DNA of 64,000 bases from Pseudomonas sp. RIT409 (GTDB lineage: Bacteria > Pseudomonadota > Gammaproteobacteria > Pseudomonadales > Pseudomonadaceae). Below the pieces are notes generated by a model, which made no database searches, was not told where the DNA came from, and worked only from the letters and a program-made list of their open reading frames with translations. Below, piece by piece: positions 56,673 through 64,000 of this stretch. The translations under genes and the position numbers were made by a program. The stretch covers positions 186,001 to 250,000 of the forward strand of contig NZ_QARE02000004.1 of NCBI RefSeq assembly GCF_003052515.2, in the 5' to 3' direction. Each line of letters starts with the position of its first letter. Position 1 is the first letter of the stretch.

Positions 56673-57279
56673 CCCGATCAGCGGTGCCACTCCCCTGGAG
56701 GGCTATGGCAAACGCATTCTGATGGTCATTGGCTCGCCGAAGACCATCAGTCTCTGCCACGCGCTGGGCGACGCCTACGCCCAGGGCGCGCGCAGTCAGG
56801 GCCATGTGGTGCGCGTGCTCAAACTGGAGGAGCTGCAATTCGACCCCACGCTGCACAACGGCTATGCGTCGAGCCAGACGCTGGAGCACGACCTGCTCGA
56901 AGCCCAGCGAGAAATCCACTGGGCCCAGCATCTGGTTTTCGTCTATCCGGTATGGTGGGGCGGGCTGCCCAGCCTGCTCAGCGGGTTCTTCGAACGGGTG
57001 CTGATGCCCGGTTTCGCATTCAAGGCCCACGGGCGTCATCACCCCAGCAATGAATTGCTCAAAGGCCGGACTGCGGAAATGCTGGTCACACTGGACACGC
57101 CTTCACGCTATTTCCGTTGGGTGTTCAAAGCGCCCGCCCACCGGCAGATCAAACACGCGATCCTCGAGTTCTGCGGCATCAAGACCACTCGACTGACAGA
57201 ATTTTCCCCGGTCAGAACGTCGTCGGAAGAACAACGCCAGCAGTGGATTCACCAGGCGGAGGCTCTGGGCAGGCGTTGA
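56665..57279 (+). CDS. NAD(P)H quinone reductase-like flavodoxin-fold protein
   Basis: Protein of 204 aa of the NQO/YwrO/KefF family. FMN-binding start [44 protein letters not shown] and the GGLP loop are typical. It likely reduces quinones or electrophiles with two electrons. GAGGCGGG precedes the ATG, which lies inside the end of fumC (8-base overlap), so it is co-translated. The N-terminal [11 protein letters not shown] extension is not part of the family core. Confidence 0.88.
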
Positions 57280-57438
57280 CGCATGGCCACCACAGGCCAG
57301 TACGCAGGCCTGCACAAACGGAGTAGAGTAGCCATCAGCCAGCTGAGCGATCCGTGTCACGCTGTGGATTGCTCATCGCACTGCCCGTTCAGGTCGACCC
57401 GGCCTGATCGCCCCTTCAACGCCATGCCGGAGCAGGCC

Positions 57439-57660
57439 ATGTTGAACAAGCGTGAGCAAGACCCCACCCCTGCCGTGCACTTTCGCACTGACCGCGTCTC
57501 TCGCGTCAATGGCCTGTATTTCTTCAGCACCCGTGAAAATACCCTGGAAGGGCCGTTTTTCACCAAGGAAGACGCCGAACGCGAAACTGACGCTTACATT
57601 CGCCGGATGCAGGCCCAAAAGGGCAGGCCGTTCGACCCGCCCTCCTCTCTCAATGGCTGA
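57439..57660 (+). CDS. Small hypothetical protein, 73 aa
   Basis: The ATG at 57439 has GGAG 8 bases upstream; an ATG at 57424 has none. The product has a compact core (FRTDRVSRVNGLYFFSTREN, GPFFTKEDAERETDAYIRRM) resembling the small DUF6316-type Pseudomonas proteins with an FFSTRE motif. Soluble, no signal peptide. It ends 3 bases before the stop of the convergent tapT gene. Function unknown. Confidence 0.75.
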   Translation: MLNKREQDPTPAVHFRTDRVSRVNGLYFFSTRENTLEGPFFTKEDAERETDAYIRRMQAQKGRPFDPPSSLNG

Positions 57661-57663
57661 CGC

Positions 57664-58254
57664 TCAGGCGTGATTACGGCGAAACGTGTCCTCGCCCATC
57701 GCCTCGATCTGCCCTTCGATCAACGCATCGAACGGGCGCAACAGCGCGTCGAATGCCCTTTCAGGTTCGAGCGTGTGCAGCGCGTGGACGATGGCTTCCA
57801 GTGTCGACAAGGCGTCAGGCCCCGGCGCCTTGCGCAGCCGATAGCGTGACGCCGGAGCGCTGTCGAGGGTGACGCGCGGCAATGCGGCCAGCGACGGATT
57901 GAGGTGCAAGAGTTTGCGCGCCTTGCGCCAAGTGCCATCCGGCACGACCAACAGTACGGGGCTGCCATCACCACCCCCTGCCTCCAGCGGCGCCGCACCC
58001 TCCCCCGGAAACAGCAGGCGGGCCTGATAACCCGCCACGTTGAGCCACTGGTCGAGGTGATCGAACACTTCCCCAACTTCATACTGCACGTTGGTCAGGC
58101 CCAGGGCTGCGAAACGGGCCGTGTTCAGGGCGTGGTTGACTTCGCTGGGGTGCTGCAGAATCAACACGCGGGTTTGGCTGTCCAGCCGTGGAATCAATGG
58201 ACAGAGGCAGTGCGTAGCAGGGCGATGGCAGCGTTCACAGCGGGCGCGGGACAT
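57664..58254 (-). CDS. tapT: tRNA-uridine aminocarboxypropyltransferase (DTW domain)
   Basis: Protein of 196 aa. N-terminal zinc-type cysteines CxxC (CERCHRPATHCLCP), then HPSEVNHALNTARFA and the DTW-like signature PDGTWRKARKL. TapT adds the acp group to uridine 47 of tRNAs. Here the DTW triplet reads GTW. CTGAGGAG precedes the ATG. It lies just downstream of the LysR gene on the same strand, probably by chance rather than function. Confidence 0.9.
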   Translation of the reverse strand: MSRARCERCHRPATHCLCPLIPRLDSQTRVLILQHPSEVNHALNTARFAALGLTNVQYEVGEVFDHLDQWLNVAGYQARLLFPGEGAAPLEAGGGDGSPVLLVVPDGTWRKARKLLHLNPSLAALPRVTLDSAPASRYRLRKAPGPDALSTLEAIVHALHTLEPERAFDALLRPFDALIEGQIEAMGEDTFRRNHA

Positions 58255-58267
58255 GATTGAAGTCTCC

Positions 58268-59161
58268 TCAGAGCGGGTTGAGCTGAGCCTTGAGCAGATC
58301 GCGGAACGTCTGAATCAACGGCTCACGGCTGCGTCCGCGCCGCAGGATCATTGAGAACGGGGCCTGATAGCCGAACGTGGCGGGCAGCAAGACGCGCAGG
58401 TGCCCCGAATCCACCCAGGACTGCGCGTAGTGTTCGGGCAGGTAACCGATGTAGGCGCCGGACAGCACCAGAATCAACTGCGCCTCCATACTTTCCACGG
58501 TGGCCGCGCTGTGCTTGAACCCGTGCCGCGCAAGCTCCGCCTGACTCCAGTAACCGCGACCGACCATGCGTTGCTGAGTGATGACCGGCTCCGGAATCCG
58601 CCGCTCATTGAACAACGGATGCCGATTACTGCAGTACAACCAGTGCTGCTCGCGATACAACGGTTGATAAAGCAGACCGTTCATCCGGGTCGAAAAGGAA
58701 CCGATGGCCAGGTCGAGGCGGTTGTCCAGCACCCCCAATTGCAGCTCATAGGGGCTCATGACCGAGAGGTGCAGGTGCACCGCCGGGTGCTCTTCGCTAT
58801 AGGCGCCGATCACTTCGGCAAACGGCAGTGCCCGGTCGCTGACGGTCGAATCGAGAACCCCCAGGTTCAGCGTTCCCCGTAGCTCACCCTTCAGTGCGGC
58901 GGCGTACAGTTCGAACCCTTCCAGTTCCCCCAGCAGGCGGAGCGTCTCCTGATGAAACAGCTCACCTTTGCTGGTCAGGCTGAAACCACCGCGTCCGCGA
59001 TGACACAGCACGATGCCCAGCGTCGCTTCCAACTGACTCATGTACGTACTGATGGCCGAGGTGGACAGGTTCAATTCCTGCTGAGCGCTGGCAAAGCCTT
59101 GATGGCGCACGACACAGGTGAAAATACGCAGCAATTTGAGGTCGGGTAGTGCGCTGGCCAT
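58268..59161 (-). CDS. gbuR: LysR-family regulator of guanidinobutyrase, GbuR-like
   Basis: LysR-type regulator of 297 aa: wHTH PDLKLLRIFTCVVRHQGFASAQQELNLS with STSAISTYMSQLE, and a co-inducer domain. It is divergent from gbuA as gbuR is in P. aeruginosa, where it activates gbuA in response to 4-guanidinobutyrate. The 22-bp inverted repeat in the divergent region is a likely operator. The specific inducer in this species is inferred from synteny. Confidence 0.88.
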   Translation of the reverse strand: MASALPDLKLLRIFTCVVRHQGFASAQQELNLSTSAISTYMSQLEATLGIVLCHRGRGGFSLTSKGELFHQETLRLLGELEGFELYAAALKGELRGTLNLGVLDSTVSDRALPFAEVIGAYSEEHPAVHLHLSVMSPYELQLGVLDNRLDLAIGSFSTRMNGLLYQPLYREQHWLYCSNRHPLFNERRIPEPVITQQRMVGRGYWSQAELARHGFKHSAATVESMEAQLILVLSGAYIGYLPEHYAQSWVDSGHLRVLLPATFGYQAPFSMILRRGRSREPLIQTFRDLLKAQLNPL

Positions 59162-59302
59162 GGAAGTACCGAGAATCAGAGTGTGCCAAATCGTCCGAGT
59201 GGCGATCCTTGCCCTCGAAGTGATCGCGGCTGACGACGCGACGGCCCCGCTCCATGGGGTCGAGCAAGCATTGCGGGCGGCAGCTTAACCTGAATTTCAC
59301 GA

Positions 59303-59324
59303 TAGTTCAGAAATCTCTGAACTA
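59303..59324 (+). promoter_or_regulatory. Candidate GbuR operator
   Basis: Perfect inverted repeat with 9-base arms TAGTTCAGA / TCTGAACTA and a 4-base spacer (AATC), midway between gbuR and gbuA. LysR regulators bind such dyads in divergent promoters. Confidence 0.6.
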
Positions 59325-59417
59325 AGTATTTTGCCTGACCGATTGTTCACCGCCTGCCGGATTCGCAGAATCCCCTCAGACCTATAACGTTCCATTACCC
59401 ACCGATGAGGCAATCCC

Positions 59418-60368
59418 GTGGACAAGATTTTTCACCAACCACTGGGCGGCAACGAGATGCCGCGCTTCGCCGGCATCGCCACCATGATGCGTCTGCCCCA
59501 CCTGCAAACGGCCGCTGGCCTGGACGCTGCCTTCATCGGCGTGCCTCTGGACATCGGCACGTCGTTGCGGTCCGGTACCCGTTTCGGTCCTCGGGAAATC
59601 CGTGCCGAGTCGGTGATGATCCGCCCGTACAACATGGCCACGGGAGCAGCCCCGTTCGATTCCCTCTCGGTCGCTGACATCGGCGACGTCGCCATCAACA
59701 CCTTCAACATGCTCGAAGCGGTGCGCATCATCGAAGAGGCCTACGATGGCTACCTCGAGCACGGCATCATCCCTCTGACACTGGGCGGCGACCACACCAT
59801 CACCCTGCCGATCCTGCGCGCCATGCACAAGAAACACGGCAAGGTCGGGCTGGTTCACATCGACGCCCATGCGGACGTCAACGACCACATGTTCGGCGAG
59901 AAGATCGCCCACGGCACGACCTTCCGCCGCGCGGTGGAGGAAGGCCTGCTGGATTGCGACCGCGTGGTGCAGATCGGTTTGCGCGCCCAGGGCTACACGG
60001 CAGAGGACTTCAACTGGAGCCGCAAACAAGGGTTCCGCGTCGTGCAGGCCGAAGAGTGCTGGCACAAATCGCTGGTGCCGCTGATGGCCGAAGTCCGCGA
60101 GAAAGTCGGGGGCGGCCCGGTTTACCTGAGCTTTGACATTGACGGTATCGACCCGGCGTGGGCACCGGGCACGGGCACCCCCGAGATCGGCGGCCTGACC
60201 ACCATTCAAGCCATTGAAATCATCCGCGGCTGCCAGGGCCTGGACTTGATCGGCTGCGACCTGGTGGAAGTCTCGCCACCTTACGACACCACCGGCAACA
60301 CGTCGCTGCTGGGCGCCAACTTGTTGTACGAAATGCTGTGTGTGCTGCCAGGCGTGGCTCACCGCTGA
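59418..60368 (+). CDS. gbuA: Guanidinobutyrase (ureohydrolase)
   Basis: Arginase/agmatinase-family enzyme of 316 aa that hydrolyses 4-guanidinobutyrate to GABA and urea. Mn ligands: His in LGGDHTITLP, Asp/His/Asp in IDAHADVNDH, and Asp-x-Asp in SFDIDGIDP. The start (DKIFHQPLGGNEMPRFAGI) and the RPYNMATGAAPFDSL segment match GbuA rather than SpeB or GpuA as I recall. GTG start at 59418 with GAGG upstream. It supports arginine catabolism via the dehydrogenase/transaminase route. Confidence 0.92.
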   Translation: MDKIFHQPLGGNEMPRFAGIATMMRLPHLQTAAGLDAAFIGVPLDIGTSLRSGTRFGPREIRAESVMIRPYNMATGAAPFDSLSVADIGDVAINTFNMLEAVRIIEEAYDGYLEHGIIPLTLGGDHTITLPILRAMHKKHGKVGLVHIDAHADVNDHMFGEKIAHGTTFRRAVEEGLLDCDRVVQIGLRAQGYTAEDFNWSRKQGFRVVQAEECWHKSLVPLMAEVREKVGGGPVYLSFDIDGIDPAWAPGTGTPEIGGLTTIQAIEIIRGCQGLDLIGCDLVEVSPPYDTTGNTSLLGANLLYEMLCVLPGVAHR

Positions 60369-60603
60369 TTGGCTTGCGCCCGATTCAATAACGGCTCGCT
60401 AACATCACTGGCCCCTGGGATTGAGCGTGTTCGCGACAAGGGTCAGTCCGCAGCGGGCATGTTGGCTGACAGAGTGCAATCCCCGGCAGGCACACGCCCA
60501 TAGCACACCGTTCACCACACAACGACCTTCCGCGCTGGTAGCCTGCGTGATGCCAGCCGGATGAGTCGCGTTTCACTATAAAAACAATGACTGGAGACAC
60601 TCC

Positions 60604-61983
60604 ATGGCTTTAGATATTTTCGTCGTGCTGATCTACGCGGCCGGCATGTTGATTCTGGGCTGGTACGGCATGCGCAAGGCCCGCACCCATGAAGACTACC
60701 TCGTCGCAGGGCGCAACCTGGGCCCGAGCCTGTACATGGGCACCATGGCCGCTACCGTCCTGGGCGGCGCGTCCACCGTCGGTACCGTGCGCTTGGGTTA
60801 TGTCCACGGCCTATCAGGCTTCTGGCTCTGCGCCGCGTTGGGCGCCGGCATCATCGCGCTGAACCTGTTTCTCGCCAAACCGCTGCTCAAGCTGCGGGTC
60901 TATACCGTCACTCAGATCCTCGAGAAGCGCTACAACCCCATGGCACGTCAAGCCAGCGCGGTGATCATGCTTGCCTATGCGCTGATGATCGGGGTCACCT
61001 CGATCCTGGCGATCGGCACCGTCATGCAGGTGCTGTTCGACCTGCCCTTCTGGGTGTCGGTGGTCTTGGGCGGTGGCGTGGTCGTGGTGTACTCGACCAT
61101 CGGTGGCATGTGGTCGCTGACCCTGACGGACATCGTGCAATTCATCATCAAGACGGTGGGACTGATGTTCATCCTGTTGCCGATCTGCCTCTATCGCGTG
61201 GGCGGCTGGGACGATCTGGTGGCCAGGCTGCCGGCTTCGAGCTTCCAGTGGACCACCATCGGCTGGGACACCATCATCACGTACTTCCTGATCTACTTTT
61301 TCGGCATCCTGATCGGCCAGGACATCTGGCAGCGCGTGTTCACCGCACGCACCGAAAAAGTCGCCCGGTATGCGGGATCGGTCGCCGGTGTCTATTGCAT
61401 CCTCTATGGCCTGGCCTGCGCACTGATCGGCATGGCCGCGCACGTCTTGCTGCCGGATCTGGAAAACGTCAATACGGCGTTTGCCGCGATCGTCAAGGCG
61501 TCGTTGCCTGATGGGATTCGCGGCTTGGTCATCGCTGCAGCGCTTGCCGCCATGATGTCCACCGCCAGCGCAGGGCTGCTGGCCGCATCCACGACCCTGA
61601 CCGAGGACCTGCTGCCGAAATTGCGTGGCGGCAGACAATCGAGCCTGGCGATCAATCGACTGTTCACCGCGCTGACCGGCCTGCTGGTGTTGGGTATCGC
61701 CCTGGTGGTCAATGACGTGCTCAGCGCCTTGACCTTGGCCTACAACCTGTTGGTGGGTGGGATGCTCGTCCCGCTGATAGGCGCCATCTTCTGGAAGCGA
61801 GCGACCACTGCCGGGGCCCTCACCAGCATGGGCCTGGGCTTCGTCACCGCCTTGGTGTTCATGCTCAAGGACGGTCTGGACGCAAATACGCCGATTTACT
61901 ACAGCTTGGCCGTAGGCTTGGTGAGTTTTGTGGTCGTCAGCCTGGCATCGCCCCGGCAGGTCGCGGTTGCACGCACCGCCTGA
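60604..61983 (+). CDS. Sodium:solute symporter
   Basis: SSS-family transporter of 459 aa with about 13 transmembrane helices. Family marks are the first loop AGRNLGPSLYMGTMAATVLGGASTVGT, the helix-rich core with VVYSTIGGMWSLTLTDIVQF, and ISAASLAAMMS-like LVIAAALAAMMSTASAGLL. It follows gbuA by 235 bases on the same strand. Synteny with P. aeruginosa gbu and gpu loci makes guanidino-acid uptake a good guess. GGAG precedes the ATG. Confidence 0.9.
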   Translation: MALDIFVVLIYAAGMLILGWYGMRKARTHEDYLVAGRNLGPSLYMGTMAATVLGGASTVGTVRLGYVHGLSGFWLCAALGAGIIALNLFLAKPLLKLRVYTVTQILEKRYNPMARQASAVIMLAYALMIGVTSILAIGTVMQVLFDLPFWVSVVLGGGVVVVYSTIGGMWSLTLTDIVQFIIKTVGLMFILLPICLYRVGGWDDLVARLPASSFQWTTIGWDTIITYFLIYFFGILIGQDIWQRVFTARTEKVARYAGSVAGVYCILYGLACALIGMAAHVLLPDLENVNTAFAAIVKASLPDGIRGLVIAAALAAMMSTASAGLLAASTTLTEDLLPKLRGGRQSSLAINRLFTALTGLLVLGIALVVNDVLSALTLAYNLLVGGMLVPLIGAIFWKRATTAGALTSMGLGFVTALVFMLKDGLDANTPIYYSLAVGLVSFVVVSLASPRQVAVARTA

Positions 61984-62008
61984 ACCGCACCTGTGCTGCC
62001 CTTCACAG

Positions 62009-62033
62009 AGAGCGCCTTCGGGCGCTCTTTTTC
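62009..62033 (+). terminator. Intrinsic terminator after the symporter gene
   Basis: Stem AGAGCGCC / GGCGCTCT with a UUCG loop followed by TTTTT, 26 bases beyond the symporter stop. Confidence 0.95.
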
Positions 62034-62217
62034 ATTCGCGGTAACACTTCGTCCGCTGCCGTGTGTTCCGCTGAGGCGGCGAAGTTGAACTAGCCTTAAC
62101 CATGACAGCGCACCGCATAGATGAACACTCATCGCGCATAGCGGTCATGGCTGTCCAGCGACAGCCTCTGTTCATGGAGTCGGGGGAATTTTGGGCACGT
62201 CAATGCAGAGGCTTCCC

Positions 62218-62502
62218 ATGGACCGACGCGAAATCCAGCAGCACGTCTTCGACACCCTCGGGATCATTCTGGTCGACAAAGACCCGATCCAGGACGATGC
62301 CTTGCTCGCCGACCTGGAGCTGGACGAAGAAGACTTCGCGGAGTTCTTCAGCCACTTGCAGGCCGATTTCGGCATCGTCATGCCGATCAAGGTGAAATCG
62401 CAAATCGCCCACCTGCCAGAGCATTCACCTTACCGCCAACTGACACTGCAGGGTTTGGTTGACCTCATTCTTGTGCAGATGAGCGACCGCACACGCCCGT
62501 AG
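62218..62502 (+). CDS. Acyl carrier protein-fold protein lacking the carrier serine
   Basis: Acidic helical protein of 94 aa with an ACP/PCP-like profile: DTLGIILVDKDPIQDDALL, ADLELDEEDFAEFFSHLQADFGI and TLQGLVDLIL. At the position of the DSL phosphopantetheine serine it has a charged residue (LELDEED). It therefore cannot carry an acyl group in the normal way. The ATG at 62218 has GAGG 7 bases upstream. A hypothetical gene occupies the same place in the P. aeruginosa gbu region (PA1420). Role unknown, possibly as a protein-interaction module. Confidence 0.7.
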   Translation: MDRREIQQHVFDTLGIILVDKDPIQDDALLADLELDEEDFAEFFSHLQADFGIVMPIKVKSQIAHLPEHSPYRQLTLQGLVDLILVQMSDRTRP

Positions 62503-62649
62503 TGACGGCACACGGGACAGCGTTTCGCAGATGACAGTACAGGGTGAGTGATGCGGTTGCGGCGAAGGGCGCACGCAATGCGTCGTGCGAAGGCACGGGC
62601 GGGCTATCGGACGATAGCGCCGCTGTGATGATTGACCCCAGATCAGGAT

Positions 62650-62775
62650 TCAGCGGCGAGGGCGACGGCGCTCGTCATCGTCGGTCCTGACGGGAATGGG
62701 TTGCAGTTTCGGGCGCTCGATCAGGCCCAGTGCAACGCCGACATCGTGAAGCCACTCTTGCAATTTGCTGTTCAT
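62650..62775 (-). CDS. PA1414-family micro-protein, 41 aa
   Basis: Short gene with GGGGGGCG ahead of the ATG at 62775. The product has an amphipathic helix (LQEWLHDVGVALGLIE) and an Arg-rich tail (RTDDDERRRPRR). It resembles the PA1414 family, whose P. aeruginosa locus gives the oxygen-responsive SicX RNA as I recall. Nearby gbu genes make the position comparable. A weak Anr-like site lies upstream. Whether a regulatory RNA is made here is not known. Confidence 0.7.
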   Translation of the reverse strand: MNSKLQEWLHDVGVALGLIERPKLQPIPVRTDDDERRRPRR

Positions 62776-62842
62776 GTGTACGCCCCCCTTCAGGGAATGC
62801 TGGCAGCTGACTGTTCGTAAAACCCGGGTCCGCATAAAGCAG

Positions 62843-62856
62843 ATCATAGTGCTCAA
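62843..62856 (-). promoter_or_regulatory. Possible Anr/Dnr site upstream of the PA1414-like gene
   Basis: Minus-strand TTGAGCACTATGAT matches the TTGAT-N4-ATCAA pattern at 7 of 10 positions. A TTTTAC element about 30 bases downstream could be the -10. Weak; found by eye. Confidence 0.3.
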
Positions 62857-62981
62857 TGACACTTTACGCCTGCTACGAAGTGTCGCGGCAGGAAATTTTC
62901 CCTCCCCTTACGTTTTAACGTCGCCATCCCGCAAACCCTGAGTGGCGCTCGACCAGCGGCAGTGCCACTGGTCGTCCAGCT

Positions 62982-64000
62982 CTAGCCTGCGGCCACTGGG
63001 CTTAGCGCGGTCCCTTCGTGGGCCTGACTGCGTCGCGCAAAGAGGAAAAACAGCACGCCGCCCGGGAAACATCCTGTAAACCATGCGAAATTCGCCATCG
63101 GTTGCAGAGCGGGGATGAAGGTAATCGCAATGCCCGCCAACGTCGCGAGGATCAGCGCCTTGACGGCCGTGTAATTGACACCGCCGTTGTACCAGTACCG
63201 TCCCGAAGGACCATCGTTGAACAGGGCATCGACATCGATCTGCTGTTTCTTGATCAAGTAATAGTCCACCAGCAGGATGCCGAACAGCGGACCGATGAAC
63301 GCGGCCAGTACATCGAGGGTGTAGTGGATCACCTGCGGGTTGTTGAACAGGTTCCAGGGCGTGATGAAGATCGAGGCCACGGCGGCAATCATGCCCCCCA
63401 CGCGCCAACTGATCTTGCTTGGTGCGACGTTGGCGAAATCGAACGCCGGAGAAACGAAATTGGCCACGATGTTGATGCCGATAGTCGCCGTGACGAACGC
63501 GAATGCCCCCAGCAATACCGCCACATCGTTGTCGATGCGCGCCACTGTCGCGATCGGGTCATGCAGCATTTCGCCGAACACCGGCAGGGTTCCGGAGACG
63601 ATCACGACCGTCACCAGCGAAAAAGCCAGGAAGTTGACCGGCAAGCCCCAGAAGTTGCCACGGCGCACTTCAGCCATGCTGCGGCAATAGCGGCTGAAGT
63701 CACCGAAATTGAGCGTGGGCCCGGAAAAGTACGACACCACCAGAGCCGTGGCCATGATCACTTGGGACACCGCCTCCCAACCGCTCAACGATTTTTCTGA
63801 CAGAGTGAAACTGATGTTCGCCCAACCAGCCTTCCAGACGATCCAGCCTGCCAGCAGAAACATGACGGCGTATACCACAGGACCGGCCCAGTCGATGAAC
63901 CGACGAATCGAATCCATCCCGGTCCAGAACACGGCGGCCTGTACCAACCACAGCACCAGGAAACCGAACCAGCCCAGGTAGGACAAGCCAGCGAAATGAG
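62982..64000 (-). CDS. NCS1-family nucleobase/allantoin transporter, truncated
   Basis: C-terminal 339 aa of an NCS1 permease; the frame is open to the window edge, so the N-terminus is missing. Visible are about nine transmembrane helices, the FGDFSRYCRS motif (substrate and cation site region) and NIVANFVSPAFDFANVAP with the following FxNPPxV-like helix. NCS1 members carry hydantoins, allantoin, purines or pyrimidines. Its neighbour in P. aeruginosa (PA1419) is also a transporter in the gbu region. Substrate unknown. Confidence 0.9.
   Translation of the reverse strand, partial: HFAGLSYLGWFGFLVLWLVQAAVFWTGMDSIRRFIDWAGPVVYAVMFLLAGWIVWKAGWANISFTLSEKSLSGWEAVSQVIMATALVVSYFSGPTLNFGDFSRYCRSMAEVRRGNFWGLPVNFLAFSLVTVVIVSGTLPVFGEMLHDPIATVARIDNDVAVLLGAFAFVTATIGINIVANFVSPAFDFANVAPSKISWRVGGMIAAVASIFITPWNLFNNPQVIHYTLDVLAAFIGPLFGILLVDYYLIKKQQIDVDALFNDGPSGRYWYNGGVNYTAVKALILATLAGIAITFIPALQPMANFAWFTGCFPGGVLFFLFARRSQAHEGTALSPVAAG

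Noticed and set aside
59382..60362. Minus-strand frame of 326 codons
   Set aside because: Antisense to gbuA across its whole length.
62603..62618. GCTATCG-GA-CGATAGC palindrome
   Set aside because: Short, no T run, not in a divergent promoter; no role can be supported.
62943..62974. CGACCAG / CTGGTCG hairpin after the NCS1 gene as a terminator
   Set aside because: Stem is good (with inner GGC / GCC) but no T run follows on either strand, so it is not called as an intrinsic terminator.

Overview
This GC-rich window is chromosomal Pseudomonas DNA from outside the P. aeruginosa species, most like the fluorescens/putida/syringae lineages. The evidence is a run of genes in typical Pseudomonas order: wbpM-wbpL-wbpV, ihfB-rpsA-cmk-(tyrA-aroA)-hisC-pheA-serC-gyrA-mtnA-mtaD-ubiG-mupP-yciK. 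It also has a Pseudomonas-type REP pair, a UndA-type 1-undecene synthase, and a guanidinobutyrase (gbu) locus. Functions are assigned by reading the translated proteins for family motifs; no database search was run. Both ends are cut: an SDR gene on the left and an NCS1 transporter gene on the right.

Layout. 0-3.7 kb: end of an SDR gene, a LysR regulator and a divergent leuC/leuD-like pair without leuB. 3.8-6.6 kb: a stress cluster with a 63-aa protein, manganese catalase, a YciF-like ferritin-fold protein and an exported DUF4142 protein behind an AlgU-like promoter. 6.7-9.6 kb: a compact three-gene operon of haem-oxygenase-like iron enzyme, HemK-like methyltransferase and small membrane protein, with no function I recognise. 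9.6-14.4 kb: a stand-alone CinA-type amidase, a zinc alcohol dehydrogenase, and a double-domain KaiC-like ATPase flanked by two receiver-only response regulators. 14.5-17.6 kb: a DsbR/DsbS-type two-component system divergent from dsbG, with two 11-bp-period boxes between them. 17.7-21 kb: TetR regulator, a FabF paralogue, an SDR with a palindrome-dense promoter, and a ComEA-like protein. 21.2-29.2 kb: a very short O-antigen locus (wbpM, wbpL, wbpV, cpsG), a beta-CASP nuclease-type protein, lapA and ihfB.

29.4-45.7 kb is core metabolism: ribosomal protein S1, cytidylate kinase, aromatic amino acid, histidine and serine enzymes overlapping by a few bases, gyrase A, then methionine salvage, ubiquinone synthesis and peptidoglycan recycling. 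46-52.3 kb: two c-di-GMP enzymes around undA, then an ABC exporter. 52.3-58.3 kb: redox and RNA-modification genes (DsbA-like, trhO, bolA, DUF2059, fumC, a quinone reductase, tapT). 58.3-64 kb: gbuR/gbuA and an Na+/solute symporter, an ACP-fold protein without the carrier serine, a PA1414-like micro-protein and an NCS1 transporter.

No rRNA, tRNA, CRISPR array, prophage or insertion sequence was seen. The best candidates for undescribed biology are the iron-enzyme/methyltransferase/membrane operon (6708-9573), the KaiC-like ATPase with two receiver proteins (11630-14020), the serine-less ACP-fold protein (62218-62502), and the mirrored boxes in the dsb divergent promoter (16628-16695).
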